A stretch of 61,777 nt of DNA from Hyphomicrobiaceae bacterium (lineage in GTDB: Bacteria; Pseudomonadota; Alphaproteobacteria; Rhizobiales; Hyphomicrobiaceae), in NCBI GenBank assembly GCA_025359185.1, contig JANYHF010000027.1, positions 1-61,777 on the forward strand, in the 5' to 3' direction. The notes beneath the pieces are model-generated. The model ran no database searches. It was given only the letters and a program-made list of their open reading frames with translations, and was not told where the DNA came from. A program made the translations under genes and the position numbers. This document shows, in pieces, positions 28,542 through 35,280 of the stretch. Each line of letters begins with the position of its first letter. Within the stretch, counting starts at the first letter, position 1.

Positions 28542-28587
28542 AGTACACTGAGTTATGCTCTCTACAGAGAGCATAACTCAGTGTACT
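28542..28587. repeat. 46-bp perfect palindrome (22-bp arms, 2-bp spacer)
   Basis: The left arm 28542-28563 begins AGTACACTGAGTTATGC and is the exact complement of the right arm 28566-28587; only AC lies between. It sits between the divergent lipoprotein and winged-helix genes, about 95 bp from the latter. It could be an operator for a dimeric regulator, a cruciform or a hairpin in RNA. No T-tract follows. Confidence 0.9.
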
Positions 28588-28680
28588 GTCAATATGCAAA
28601 ACAGTGCAATTTTAATAACCTAGTCTTGCCCTCCCTGTCTTTTCATTCTATTTCGCTGTTCGCGGACGGAGGGAATCGGC

Positions 28681-29115
28681 ATGAGCACTCTACTCGATAG
28701 GTTGAAGATTGATTTGCAAGCTGCGGAGGCGCGTCTTGCTGATACCAGGAGCGAAGTTAGCGACTTGCAATTGGCTATCGCGGCTTTGCAGTCAGGAAAT
28801 GCTCACCTTGGTCGCGAGAGACCGACGGAACGCGGCGTTACCCGTGGGCACGTTCAAAGGGCCGTTCTCGACTGCCTGCGCATCAATATCGATCACGTTC
28901 CCAAGATCAGCAGAGAGTTGAGCAAGCGAGGCGTTGATACGACCGCACAAAATATCTCGAATACGCTTCAGCGGCTCAAGAGGCGGGGTCTCGCGGACAA
29001 GCGCTCAGGGTCAGATCGTTGGTTTATTGTCGATACTGACACTGACAACGAAAAAGGCCCCTCCAACTTAACGGAGAGGCCCGTTGCAAATGGTGCGGCC
29101 GTACCAGCGGCTTAG
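28681..29115 (+). CDS. Coiled-coil plus winged-helix protein, element cargo
   Basis: A 144-residue protein. Residues 1-40 form a coiled coil (LLDRLKIDLQAAEARLADTR, SEVSDLQLAIAALQ). Residues 55-118 look like a winged helix: RGHVQRAVLDCLRINIDHVP, KISRELSKRGVDTTAQNISN, TLQRLKRRGLADKRSGSDRW. GGAGG eight bases before the ATG gives a good start. The layout (leucine-rich dimer stalk then DNA-binding head) is shared with the protein at 31323-31760 near the opposite end, though the sequences differ. I do not recognise a named family. A role in binding the palindrome just upstream is an inference. Confidence 0.75.
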   Translation: MSTLLDRLKIDLQAAEARLADTRSEVSDLQLAIAALQSGNAHLGRERPTERGVTRGHVQRAVLDCLRINIDHVPKISRELSKRGVDTTAQNISNTLQRLKRRGLADKRSGSDRWFIVDTDTDNEKGPSNLTERPVANGAAVPAA

Positions 29116-29393
29116 CACCTAGGGGGCGGTTGGGTCCAAGGTTCCGCTTCGGTCCATTCCGTTCCCCGTTCCATTCCGTCCCGGATAGCGATTCCGGTTC
29201 GGCAACCGATCGGCGGGTCGCGCCCGCTAACCCCGGCCCTTGCGGAGGACCTAAACAGAGAGGGGGTGGTGTTAAGTGCAAAAAGTCTGCGCGTTAAAAC
29301 CTTAGCGGGAGGTCACGTCGTAGGGGGTCGCTACCCCTCCGGCGTGGCCGCCACGCAATTGATAGCATGATCCGCGAATTAACAAACTTCAAA
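29116..29393. other. Non-coding stretch with short TTCC-rich repeats
   Basis: 29140-29190 repeats CCATTCCGT(T)CC-like units (GTCCATTCCGTTCC, GTTCCATTCCGTCC), and further on GTAGGGGGTCGCTACCCC and GGCGTGGCCGCCACGC form small hairpins. No gene is seen. Confidence 0.5.
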
Positions 29394-29642
29394 TCACGCG
29401 GATTCCACAGCCATCGCTATGTCATCAAGGCGCACCGAAATGCAGCCGATGACGTGCAAGCACTCCAATAAAAATCCAGCCGTGAACGACCCACGAGCGA
29501 TTTTGTTCGTGAGGTTGCGCGCGTTCTCGGGATGACCGGCGGCCGTGAGCTTGGCTGCCAGGTCTTCGTATTTCATGTTCCGGCGCTTCAGCTCTGATTT
29601 CAATAAAGCCTTCGCTGCGACCGACCAATCGTTTTCCGTCAT
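29394..29642 (-). CDS. Small HTH-like protein (DUF6471-type), element cargo
   Basis: An 82-residue protein: DWSVAAKALLKSELKRRNMK, YEDLAAKLTAAGHPENARNL, TNKIARGSFTAGFLLECLHV. The middle has the helix-turn-helix rhythm of Cro/CI-like proteins, and the whole resembles the domain called DUF6471. A strong GAGGAAACC site precedes the ATG. It is divergent from the transposase across a 113-bp region with two overlapping promoters and a repeated ATATACGATG box, which suggests that it controls transposase expression. That role is inferred. Confidence 0.75.
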   Translation of the reverse strand: MTENDWSVAAKALLKSELKRRNMKYEDLAAKLTAAGHPENARNLTNKIARGSFTAGFLLECLHVIGCISVRLDDIAMAVESA

Positions 29643-29671
29643 GGTTTCCTCGCTTTTCGATGACGAAAAGC

Positions 29672-29727
29672 ATCATATACGATGTTTTTACTATTGACAA
29701 TGGGATGGAGAAACACTATATACGATG
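29672..29727. promoter_or_regulatory. Overlapping divergent promoters with duplicated ATATACGATG boxes
   Basis: Plus strand: TTGACA at 29694-29699, 17-bp spacer, TATATA at 29717-29722, driving the transposase. Minus strand: TTGTCA at 29700-29695, 17-bp spacer, TATGAT at 29677-29672, driving the HTH gene. The two -35 boxes share bases. ATATACGATG occurs at 29675-29684 and 29718-29727, so one copy covers each -10. A protein bound to these copies, 43 bp apart, could shut both promoters. Confidence 0.8.
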
Positions 29728-29755
29728 GTGTAAACACTTCTAACGGTGATGCGCC

Positions 29756-30724
29756 ATGGCTACCCACTTCCTTTTGACCGCAGCGGCCCGCACGCTCAGC
29801 CTCCGTGACATCTACACAGGTGGTGAGGATGCGGCCTTCGCCGCTTTCTGCAATCTCCGCTGGCCGGCAACCGACGGCACGCCCTCTTGCCCCCGTTGCG
29901 GCAACCTCGAACTCTATACCCTCAAGAGCGGCCGGAAGTTCAAGTGCAAGGCCAAGGGCTGCTACTACAGCTTCACCCCGACTTCGGGAACAATCTTCGC
30001 CAGTCGAAAGATGGCCTATGTCGATCTGCTGGCGGCATTCTGCATCGTCATCAACGGCGCCAAAGGCGTTTCCGCCTTGCAGCTCGCCCGCGATCTCGAT
30101 TGCCAGCACAAGACGGCTTTCGTGATGTGCCACAAGCTCCGCGAAGCGATGGCCGCTGAAATCCGGGGCGCGATCCTAGACGGGATCGTTGAGGTGGATG
30201 GTGCCTACGTTGGCGGCTACGTGAAGCCCGCCAATCTCAAAGAAAACCGGGTTGACCGCCGCCTTGCCGAAAACCAGACCGGCAAGCGCCGCGTGGTTGT
30301 CATCGCCCGCGAGCGCAAGGGCCGCACGATCACGACCGTGACCAAGACCGAGGCCGAAGGCGTTTCGTTCGTGAAGTCGGTTGTTTCGGCCAATGCTCAA
30401 GTCCACGCTGACGAAGCTAGCCATTGGGACGCCCTGCACGCCAAGTTCATGACCATGCGCATCAACCACAGCGAGGCCTATTCCAAAGACGGCGCCTGCA
30501 CAAACCAAGCCGAGAGCTTTTTATCTCGCCTGCGGAAGATGGTTGAAGGCCAACACCATCATGTGAGTCCCAAGCACCTGCATCAGTATGCGACCCATGC
30601 GGCTTGGATGGAGGATCATAGACGGGAAGACAATGGGCAGCTCGCGAGCCGCGTTGGCGGTCTCGCGATGGCCCATCCGGTCAGCCGGGAGTGGAAGGGG
30701 TATTGGCAGCGGGCGCAACAATAG
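29756..30724 (+). CDS. IS1595-family transposase
   Basis: The 322-residue product has an N-terminal zinc ribbon (CPRCG at about residue 45 and CKAKGC at about 65, in PSCPRCGNLELYTLKSGRKF) and a DDE-type core: GIVEVDGAYVGGYVK, VHADEASHWDALHAKF and KDGACTNQAESFLSRLRKM, ending with HHHVSPKHLHQYATHAAW. This is the ISXO2-like IS1595 layout and is the right length for the family. All motifs are intact, so it is probably active. It is the enzyme expected to act on the 44-bp ends. It is transcribed divergently from the HTH gene. Confidence 0.93.
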   Translation: MATHFLLTAAARTLSLRDIYTGGEDAAFAAFCNLRWPATDGTPSCPRCGNLELYTLKSGRKFKCKAKGCYYSFTPTSGTIFASRKMAYVDLLAAFCIVINGAKGVSALQLARDLDCQHKTAFVMCHKLREAMAAEIRGAILDGIVEVDGAYVGGYVKPANLKENRVDRRLAENQTGKRRVVVIARERKGRTITTVTKTEAEGVSFVKSVVSANAQVHADEASHWDALHAKFMTMRINHSEAYSKDGACTNQAESFLSRLRKMVEGQHHHVSPKHLHQYATHAAWMEDHRREDNGQLASRVGGLAMAHPVSREWKGYWQRAQQ

Positions 30725-30812
30725 TGGTGGATAGGCAACCACTTAGCGGGACAGCCCCGGCGAATCGAACCAGTATGCGGAACGAACCAGCCCCTTTCGA
30801 GGCTGGCTATCA

Positions 30813-30918
30813 GGATGCGTGGCTGAGTGGCTTAAGGCATCCGGCTGTTAACCGGACGGGGTCTTAGCTTTCTGAGGGCGACCGTCCCCCGCGGGTTCGA
30901 ATCCCGTCGTATCCGCCA
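30813..30918 (+). tRNA. Type II tRNA with anticodon GUU (serine-like body, Asn anticodon)
   Basis: A full cloverleaf can be drawn: acceptor GGATGCG/CGTATCC (7 bp, one G-U), D stem GCT/GGC with GG in the loop, anticodon stem TCCGG/CCGGA with loop CTGTTAA (anticodon GTT at 30847-30849), a 34-nt variable region at 30857-30890 with GGGG/CCCC, T stem GCGGG/CCCGT with TTCGAAT loop, discriminator G and encoded CCA. Normal tRNA-Asn has a five-base variable loop, so this is a class II tRNA. Long arm and G73 are serine features; GUU reads Asn codons. A strong terminator starts seven bases after the CCA. Charging identity is unknown. Confidence 0.85.
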
Positions 30919-30924
30919 CCAACT

Positions 30925-30957
30925 AGGGCTCGCTTCACGGCGAGCCCTTTTCTTTTG
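30925..30957 (+). terminator. Rho-independent terminator after the tRNA
   Basis: AGGGCTCG pairs with CGAGCCCT around a CTTCACGG loop and is followed by TTTCTTTT. It lies just past the encoded CCA, which supports an expressed tRNA transcript. Confidence 0.9.
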
Positions 30958-31093
30958 TAGCCCTGAACTTGCTGCGATTCCACACCGTCGGTAAGGCGAG
31001 CCATCACAAGTTGGTCGAAAATCCACCGCTGATGTTCGCTGCGGCAGTTTTCGCTTGACTCGACCATGACGAGATTCGACGGTCTGAGCAACA

Positions 31094-31112
31094 ATTATAA
31101 TGACATTATAAT
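31094..31112 (+). promoter_or_regulatory. Twin palindromic boxes ATTATAAT-GAC-ATTATAAT
   Basis: Two identical eight-base palindromes separated by three bases, ending nine bases before the ATG of the 64-residue protein. Each also resembles a -10 hexamer (TATAAT). An 11-bp repeat period matches one helical turn and is what a ribbon-helix-helix repressor operator looks like; autoregulation is inferred. Confidence 0.55.
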
Positions 31113-31121
31113 CAGAAAACA

Positions 31122-31316
31122 ATGGCACGAAACCCAAACCTCTCGAAGCCAGCAAAGGTAACGATCACGTTGCCGGAACAGACGTTTGCCTATTTGACGA
31201 TGCTCGCGACGAGCGGCGCTCTTGCGTCGAATGAGGCTAAAATTGCGGCCCTCATCGTCGTCAACGAGGTTGAAAGGCTTATGGTTATTAAGCGCGCGGA
31301 ACTGCGATTGATGTAA
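31122..31316 (+). CDS. Small ribbon-helix-helix-like protein, element cargo
   Basis: A 64-residue protein: a basic N-terminus (MARNPNLSKPAKVTITLPEQ) giving a short beta strand (KVTITLP), then a helix (TFAYLTMLATSGALASNEAK) and a second helix (IAALIVVNEVERLMVIKRAE). Strand-helix-helix with this length fits an Arc/MetJ-type DNA-binding protein. Twin ATTATAAT palindromes lie immediately upstream. It is convergent with the second coiled-coil/winged-helix gene, six bases apart. Confidence 0.6.
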   Translation: MARNPNLSKPAKVTITLPEQTFAYLTMLATSGALASNEAKIAALIVVNEVERLMVIKRAELRLM

Positions 31317-31322
31317 TCTTTC

Positions 31323-31760
31323 CTAAGCTCTTGGCACGTCCCAGAGTTTGAAGTTTCCCGGCCCCGGCTGCTTTCTCACCGCCCCGCGCTTCTCCCAATG
31401 CCTTAAGCAAGCTCCCGTGCGCTTGATCATCGTCTTGAGAAGGTGCGCGTTGGCGGTATCGAGCCCGCGTTCCACCATGACCCGCTGGCCTATTTCGGCC
31501 GATGTCAGGGGCCGCTTGGCGTTTCTCAACGTTGCAAGCACAATACGTGTCACTTCGCCCCTGAATGCGGAATGCCGGGGCGGCACCGGCCGCTTGTGGA
31601 TTTCCTCCAACTCGATTGAGGGATCGAACAAGTGAATGGTATGATCCACATTGTCGAGGTCGATCACCATTTGGCGTACCTCGTTTTGTAAGTGTTCGAT
31701 CTTGCCCGCCAGCTCGGCACGCTTGGCGATCAATGCGGAAAGGACATGGGTTTCGGTCAT
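31323..31760 (-). CDS. Second coiled-coil plus winged-helix protein, element cargo
   Basis: A 145-residue protein. Residues 5-45 are a coiled coil (LSALIAKRAELAGKIEHLQN, EVRQMVIDLDNVDHTI), residues 65-143 a winged-helix-like domain: FRGEVTRIVLATLRNAKRPL, TSAEIGQRVMVERGLDTANA, LLKTMIKRTGACLRHWEKRG, FKLWDV. Same architecture as the protein at 28681-29115 but a different sequence. Its start lies 68 bp from the right end of the element and it reads inward. I know no function; the pair may bind the ends or regulate the cargo. Confidence 0.75.
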   Translation of the reverse strand: MTETHVLSALIAKRAELAGKIEHLQNEVRQMVIDLDNVDHTIHLFDPSIELEEIHKRPVPPRHSAFRGEVTRIVLATLRNAKRPLTSAEIGQRVMVERGLDTANAHLLKTMIKRTGACLRHWEKRGAVRKQPGPGNFKLWDVPRA

Positions 31761-31784
31761 GCACCATGTTTTACATCATGAAGC

Positions 31785-31828
31785 GCTTTAAACACCATCA
31801 TATTTAGTTCTTTTGCTACGCAATGCCG
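31785..31828 (-). repeat. Right terminal inverted repeat of the element
   Basis: Complement of the left end over 44 bp with three mismatches. Its last bases supply an ATG (31823-31825) in frame with the 3' part of comM, so a short ComM fragment could in principle be translated from inside the element. Confidence 0.92.
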
Positions 31829-32449
31829 GAGTTCTCCGCCCAGGTGCTGGACTCGTTGCGTCAGCCGCTCGAAGCGGGTGAAGTCGCCATTGCCCGCGCC
31901 AATCACCGGGTGTCCTATCCCTCGCGCATTCAGCTCGTTGCGGCTATGAACCCCTGCCGCTGCGGGCACGCGGGCGAGCCGGGTTATTCTTGCGGACGCG
32001 GACAGAATTGCGCGGAAAAATACCAGTCCCGCATTTCTGGGCCGCTGCTCGACCGCATCGACATGCAGATCGAGGTGCTCGCCGTCACGGCCGCCGATCT
32101 GGTCTTGCCGCCATCATCGGATGACAGCGCCACCGTCCGCGAACGGGTGATTGCCGCGCGCGAGATCCAGGCGCGGCGCTATGCGGTGCTGAACATGAAA
32201 ACCGTGCGCACGAATGCCGATTGCCCTGTGCAACGGCTGGAGGACCTCGCGCAACTTGATGCCCCGGCGGCAGCGCTTCTGCGAGAGGCGGCCGAGGCCA
32301 GCCACCTGACAGCGCGAGGGTTCTACCGGACCTTGAAGGTCGCCCGGACGCTCGCCGATCTTGATGCCGAGGCCGCTGTCGGGCGTGGGCATGTGGCCGA
32401 GGCGCTGAGCTATCGCGGCGAGTTTTTGCGCCAGCAGCAGGCCGCGTAG
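31829..32449 (+). pseudogene. comM: comM, 3' part, interrupted
   Basis: Starts with the second GAGTTCTC copy and resumes the comM frame: EFSAQVLDSLRQPLEAGEVA, ARANHRVSYPSRIQLVAAMN, PCRCGH and YSCGRGQNC (the Cys-rich finger), then ISGPLLDRIDMQIEVLAV with the arginine finger region and a C-terminal Mg-chelatase domain to RQQQAA. The coding sequence is undamaged, with no stop or frameshift, so precise excision would restore the gene. The part alone lacks the Walker motifs and cannot work as a helicase. Confidence 0.93.
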
Positions 32450-32468
32450 TACCCACTATCAGAAGTAG
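32447..32468 (+). repeat. 22-bp dispersed repeat, copy 1
   Basis: Begins TAGTACCCACTATCAGAAG and overlaps the comM stop codon. The exact complement of all 22 bases lies at 46944-46965, so the copies are inverted, 14.5 kb apart. Confidence 0.8.
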
Positions 32469-32834
32469 ATAGTAAGTCTGATCGCAGGCCCGCGAGTCGA
32501 TCCGGCAGGCGCGTGCCGAAGAGCGTAGCTTTCGCTACGGTCGAGGCGCGCAACGCACCGGGCGGCCGCGGGGCGCGACCCGGAGGGCGCTCAAGGACGC
32601 TCGCCGGGGGCGTCACGGCGCTAGACCGTAGCGCTAGCCGTCGAGGCGGCGCAAACTGACCATTCCAGCGACGGCTTGTTAAGCCTGTCCGCAGCCTCAG
32701 GGGTTCGGCGGAGGATCGCGTCTGCGTTAACCAATCTGTTTAGCGCCCCGTTAAGCGCGGCAGCTGAAACTTCGAGATGAGTGAGGCAAAGACGCAAAGC
32801 ACAGGATGCCGCAATCGTGACGAGCCGGACCGGC
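32469..32834. other. GC-rich non-coding stretch with small hairpins
   Basis: Contains GCGTAGC-TTTC-GCTACG, GGGCGGCCGCGGGGCGCGAC and other GC-rich blocks but no believable gene. It separates comM from the hybrid kinase. A promoter for the kinase should be here but is not evident. Confidence 0.45.
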
Positions 32835-35264
32835 ATGTCAGAGCGAAAGGTTGCGTCTGGGCAGACCACAGCCGTCAGGCTTTCGTCTGCGGGTGGTGCT
32901 GTGCCCGTTGGTGCCCCTCGTGCGCAGCACGGGTGGGTCTGGGCAAAGTTGCGTGCCCTGGCCTCCGATCAGATGCTGACCTTGACTGTCGGCGTCGTCG
33001 TGCTGATAGCGGGTGTGGCGCTGCAACCGGCCGAGATGGGGCCAGCCCAGGTGCTGGTGGCGCTGGGCGCCGCCATCCTCATCCTGGGGGCTGTGCACGG
33101 CCGTCTCAGCCAGCTCAATGTGGCGGACCGGTTGCCCGGTGATGCCGGCGGTATCGGCCAGCTCGGCGACCGCTTCGAGCGCGGCATCGAATCCCTCAAG
33201 GACATGCAATGGGAACTGCGCGAGAACGAGGCGCGCTACCGCGATTTGCTCGACAGCCAGCAGGACGTGATCCTGCGTCGCAATGCCGAGGGGCGGCTGA
33301 TTTTCGTCAACCGGTCGTTTAGCCGCGTGTTTGGCACCGAGGCGAGCGACGTTCTGGGCACTCAGTTCCAGCCGCAGCACCTCGATGGCGACCGTCCGGG
33401 CGCAGAATTCCGCCCTTCGGAAGGGCGCCGCCGCCGTTATCTGCAACAGATCGAAACTGCGCAAGGGCCGCGCTGGTTCACTTGGGAAGACTATTTTGTC
33501 GAAGGCGAGCAGGAAATCCAGAGCGTCGGGCGCGATGTGACGGAGCAACATATTGCTGAGCTGGCGTTGCAGGAGGCGCGTGACCAGTCCGAAGCGGCCA
33601 ACCGCGCCAAGTCGCGCTTTCTGGCAGTGATGAGTCATGAGATCCGCACGCCGATGAACGGCATCATGGGCATGACCAGCCTGTTGATCGATACCGAGCT
33701 GAACAGCGAACAAGCGACTTACGCTCGCGCCGTCGATCAGTCGGCCAAAACGCTGCTGTCGCTGATCGACGAAATTCTCGATTTCTCCAAGATTGAAGCC
33801 GGGCGGTTGGAGCTGACGGGCGTGCCGTTCTCCATCGATGAACTGGTGCAGAGCGTTGTTGAACTGCTGGCTCCCCGTGCGCACGACAAGGGGCTGGAAA
33901 TTGGCTGGTTCATTGACCCCGAACTGCCGCGCCGATTGATCGGCGACGAGACACGGCTGCGCCAGATCATCATGAACCTGGTCGGCAATGCGGTGAAGTT
34001 CACGGACGCGGGCGGCGTTAGTGTCGAGGTCGGTTTGATCCCGCAAGGGGGGTTGACGGAGACCATGGACAGCCTTGGCGCCGAGACGCCGCAGCGGCTG
34101 CGGATCGTCGTTCGCGATACCGGCATCGGGCTGACCGATGACGATCAGAAGCGCATTTTCGGCGAGTTCGTCCAGGCCGACAACACGACCACCCGGCGCT
34201 ACGGCGGCACCGGGCTGGGCCTGGCGATTTCCAAGCGCCTGGCCCTGGCGATGGGCGGCGACATTACAGTCGAGAGCGTGCGTGGCCAGGGCGCGTCGTT
34301 CACGGTGACGCTGTCGCTGGCGCGGGCCGATGAGCGGATGCGGTTTCTTGATCAGTGGTCGGGAACGGGACGGCGTCAGCGGGTGCTGCTGGTCACGGCC
34401 AAGCGCGTCGAGGGACGGCTGCTGCAACGGGCGCTGGAGGCGGGCGGGCATCTGCTGGATATTTCGGAGGGCGGCGCGGAGGCGATTGAGGTGCTGGCGT
34501 CCGGCGAGGAGATGGGCAGCTACGACGCCATCATTGTTGATGCCACGGTGGGTGCGGCCGGTGCGGGCAAGTTGCTTGCGGCGGTCGGTACGATGGCCAA
34601 CGGCAAGCCGCGTGCGCGCGGCATTGTCCTGATCGAAGTCAGCGAGCGCGGTCTGCTGAAGGAGTTCCGGCGCGCCGGCTTCGAATCCTACTTGATCCGG
34701 CCCGTGCGGCCGTCGTCGCTGCTGGTGCAACTGCGCTCGCGCCGGTCTGAGCCGTCTGCAAACCGTGCCGATGTGGAGGCCGCCATTGCTGCCGGGCCAG
34801 CAGCATTCCAGCCGAAAGAGTGCCGCGTGCTGCTGGCCGAAGACAACGACATCAATGCGTTGCTGGGTGCCCGGATGTTAGAGCAACTGGGTTCGACGGT
34901 CGTCCGCGTCCGCAATGGCCGGGAAGCGGTGACCGCAATTGCGGCGGCGATTGCGCCGGGTCAGGTTCCGTTCGACCTGGTGCTGATGGATGTGCAGATG
35001 CCGGAGCTTGACGGACTCAGCGCGACCACGGAAGTCCGCCGCCTGTTTGCCGATCGCGGCGATGACGGCGGGTTGACGGGGCGGCCGCCGATCGTGGCGC
35101 TGACGGCCAATGCCTTCGCCGAGGACCGCCAGGCTTGCCTCGATGCGGGCATGGACGACTATCTCGCCAAGCCCTTCGAACGCTCGGACCTCGCGGCGCT
35201 GCTGGAGCGCTGGTGTGGCGAGCCCAATGCGGTGGCGCCAACCGTATCCAGCGTGGACGGCTGA
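32835..35264 (+). CDS. Membrane-bound hybrid sensor histidine kinase with receiver domains
   Basis: About 809 residues. Two transmembrane helices near the N-terminus (LTLTVGVVVLIAGVAL and VLVALGAAILILGAV), a coiled segment, a PAS domain (NEARYRDLLDSQQDVILRRN), HisKA with the phosphoacceptor in FLAVMSHEIRTPMNGIMGMT, an ATPase domain (IIMNLVGNAVKFTDAGG, GTGLGLAISKRLA), a degenerate receiver-like region (VLLVTAKRVEGRLLQRALEA) and a C-terminal receiver with acidic AEDND and phosphoacceptor in LVLMDVQMPELDG. It is a self-contained phosphorelay sensor; the output is unknown. Start 32835 or 32781 are both possible; neither has a clear site. Confidence 0.9.
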   Translation: MSERKVASGQTTAVRLSSAGGAVPVGAPRAQHGWVWAKLRALASDQMLTLTVGVVVLIAGVALQPAEMGPAQVLVALGAAILILGAVHGRLSQLNVADRLPGDAGGIGQLGDRFERGIESLKDMQWELRENEARYRDLLDSQQDVILRRNAEGRLIFVNRSFSRVFGTEASDVLGTQFQPQHLDGDRPGAEFRPSEGRRRRYLQQIETAQGPRWFTWEDYFVEGEQEIQSVGRDVTEQHIAELALQEARDQSEAANRAKSRFLAVMSHEIRTPMNGIMGMTSLLIDTELNSEQATYARAVDQSAKTLLSLIDEILDFSKIEAGRLELTGVPFSIDELVQSVVELLAPRAHDKGLEIGWFIDPELPRRLIGDETRLRQIIMNLVGNAVKFTDAGGVSVEVGLIPQGGLTETMDSLGAETPQRLRIVVRDTGIGLTDDDQKRIFGEFVQADNTTTRRYGGTGLGLAISKRLALAMGGDITVESVRGQGASFTVTLSLARADERMRFLDQWSGTGRRQRVLLVTAKRVEGRLLQRALEAGGHLLDISEGGAEAIEVLASGEEMGSYDAIIVDATVGAAGAGKLLAAVGTMANGKPRARGIVLIEVSERGLLKEFRRAGFESYLIRPVRPSSLLVQLRSRRSEPSANRADVEAAIAAGPAAFQPKECRVLLAEDNDINALLGARMLEQLGSTVVRVRNGREAVTAIAAAIAPGQVPFDLVLMDVQMPELDGLSATTEVRRLFADRGDDGGLTGRPPIVALTANAFAEDRQACLDAGMDDYLAKPFERSDLAALLERWCGEPNAVAPTVSSVDG

Positions 35265-35280
35265 TCGGATCGAAGCGGCC

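Larger units (their letters stand above)
27859..31828 (+). mobile_element. 3970-bp IS1595-family element with cargo, inserted in comM
   Basis: The element is bounded by 44-bp inverted repeats with three mismatches that begin CGGCATTGCGTAGCAAAAGA on both sides, flanked by exact GAGTTCTC duplications. Inside are an intact IS1595-family transposase (29756-30724) and cargo: a lipoprotein, two coiled-coil/winged-helix proteins, a small HTH protein, a small ribbon-helix-helix-like protein, a palindrome and DnaA box, and a type II tRNA gene with its terminator. At about 4 kb it is far longer than a bare IS1595 (around 1-1.3 kb) and so belongs with insertion sequences that carry passenger genes. The clean ends suggest a fairly recent or still mobile insertion. 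Confidence 0.92.

Noticed and set aside
30750-30800. tRNA-like T-arm on the minus strand (GGTTCGATTCG) just before the tRNA
   Set aside because: No matching acceptor or anticodon arm could be drawn around it.
32838-34730. Long minus-strand open frame (630 codons) opposite the hybrid kinase
   Set aside because: Antisense to a clear kinase and without recognisable motifs; a GC-driven shadow.
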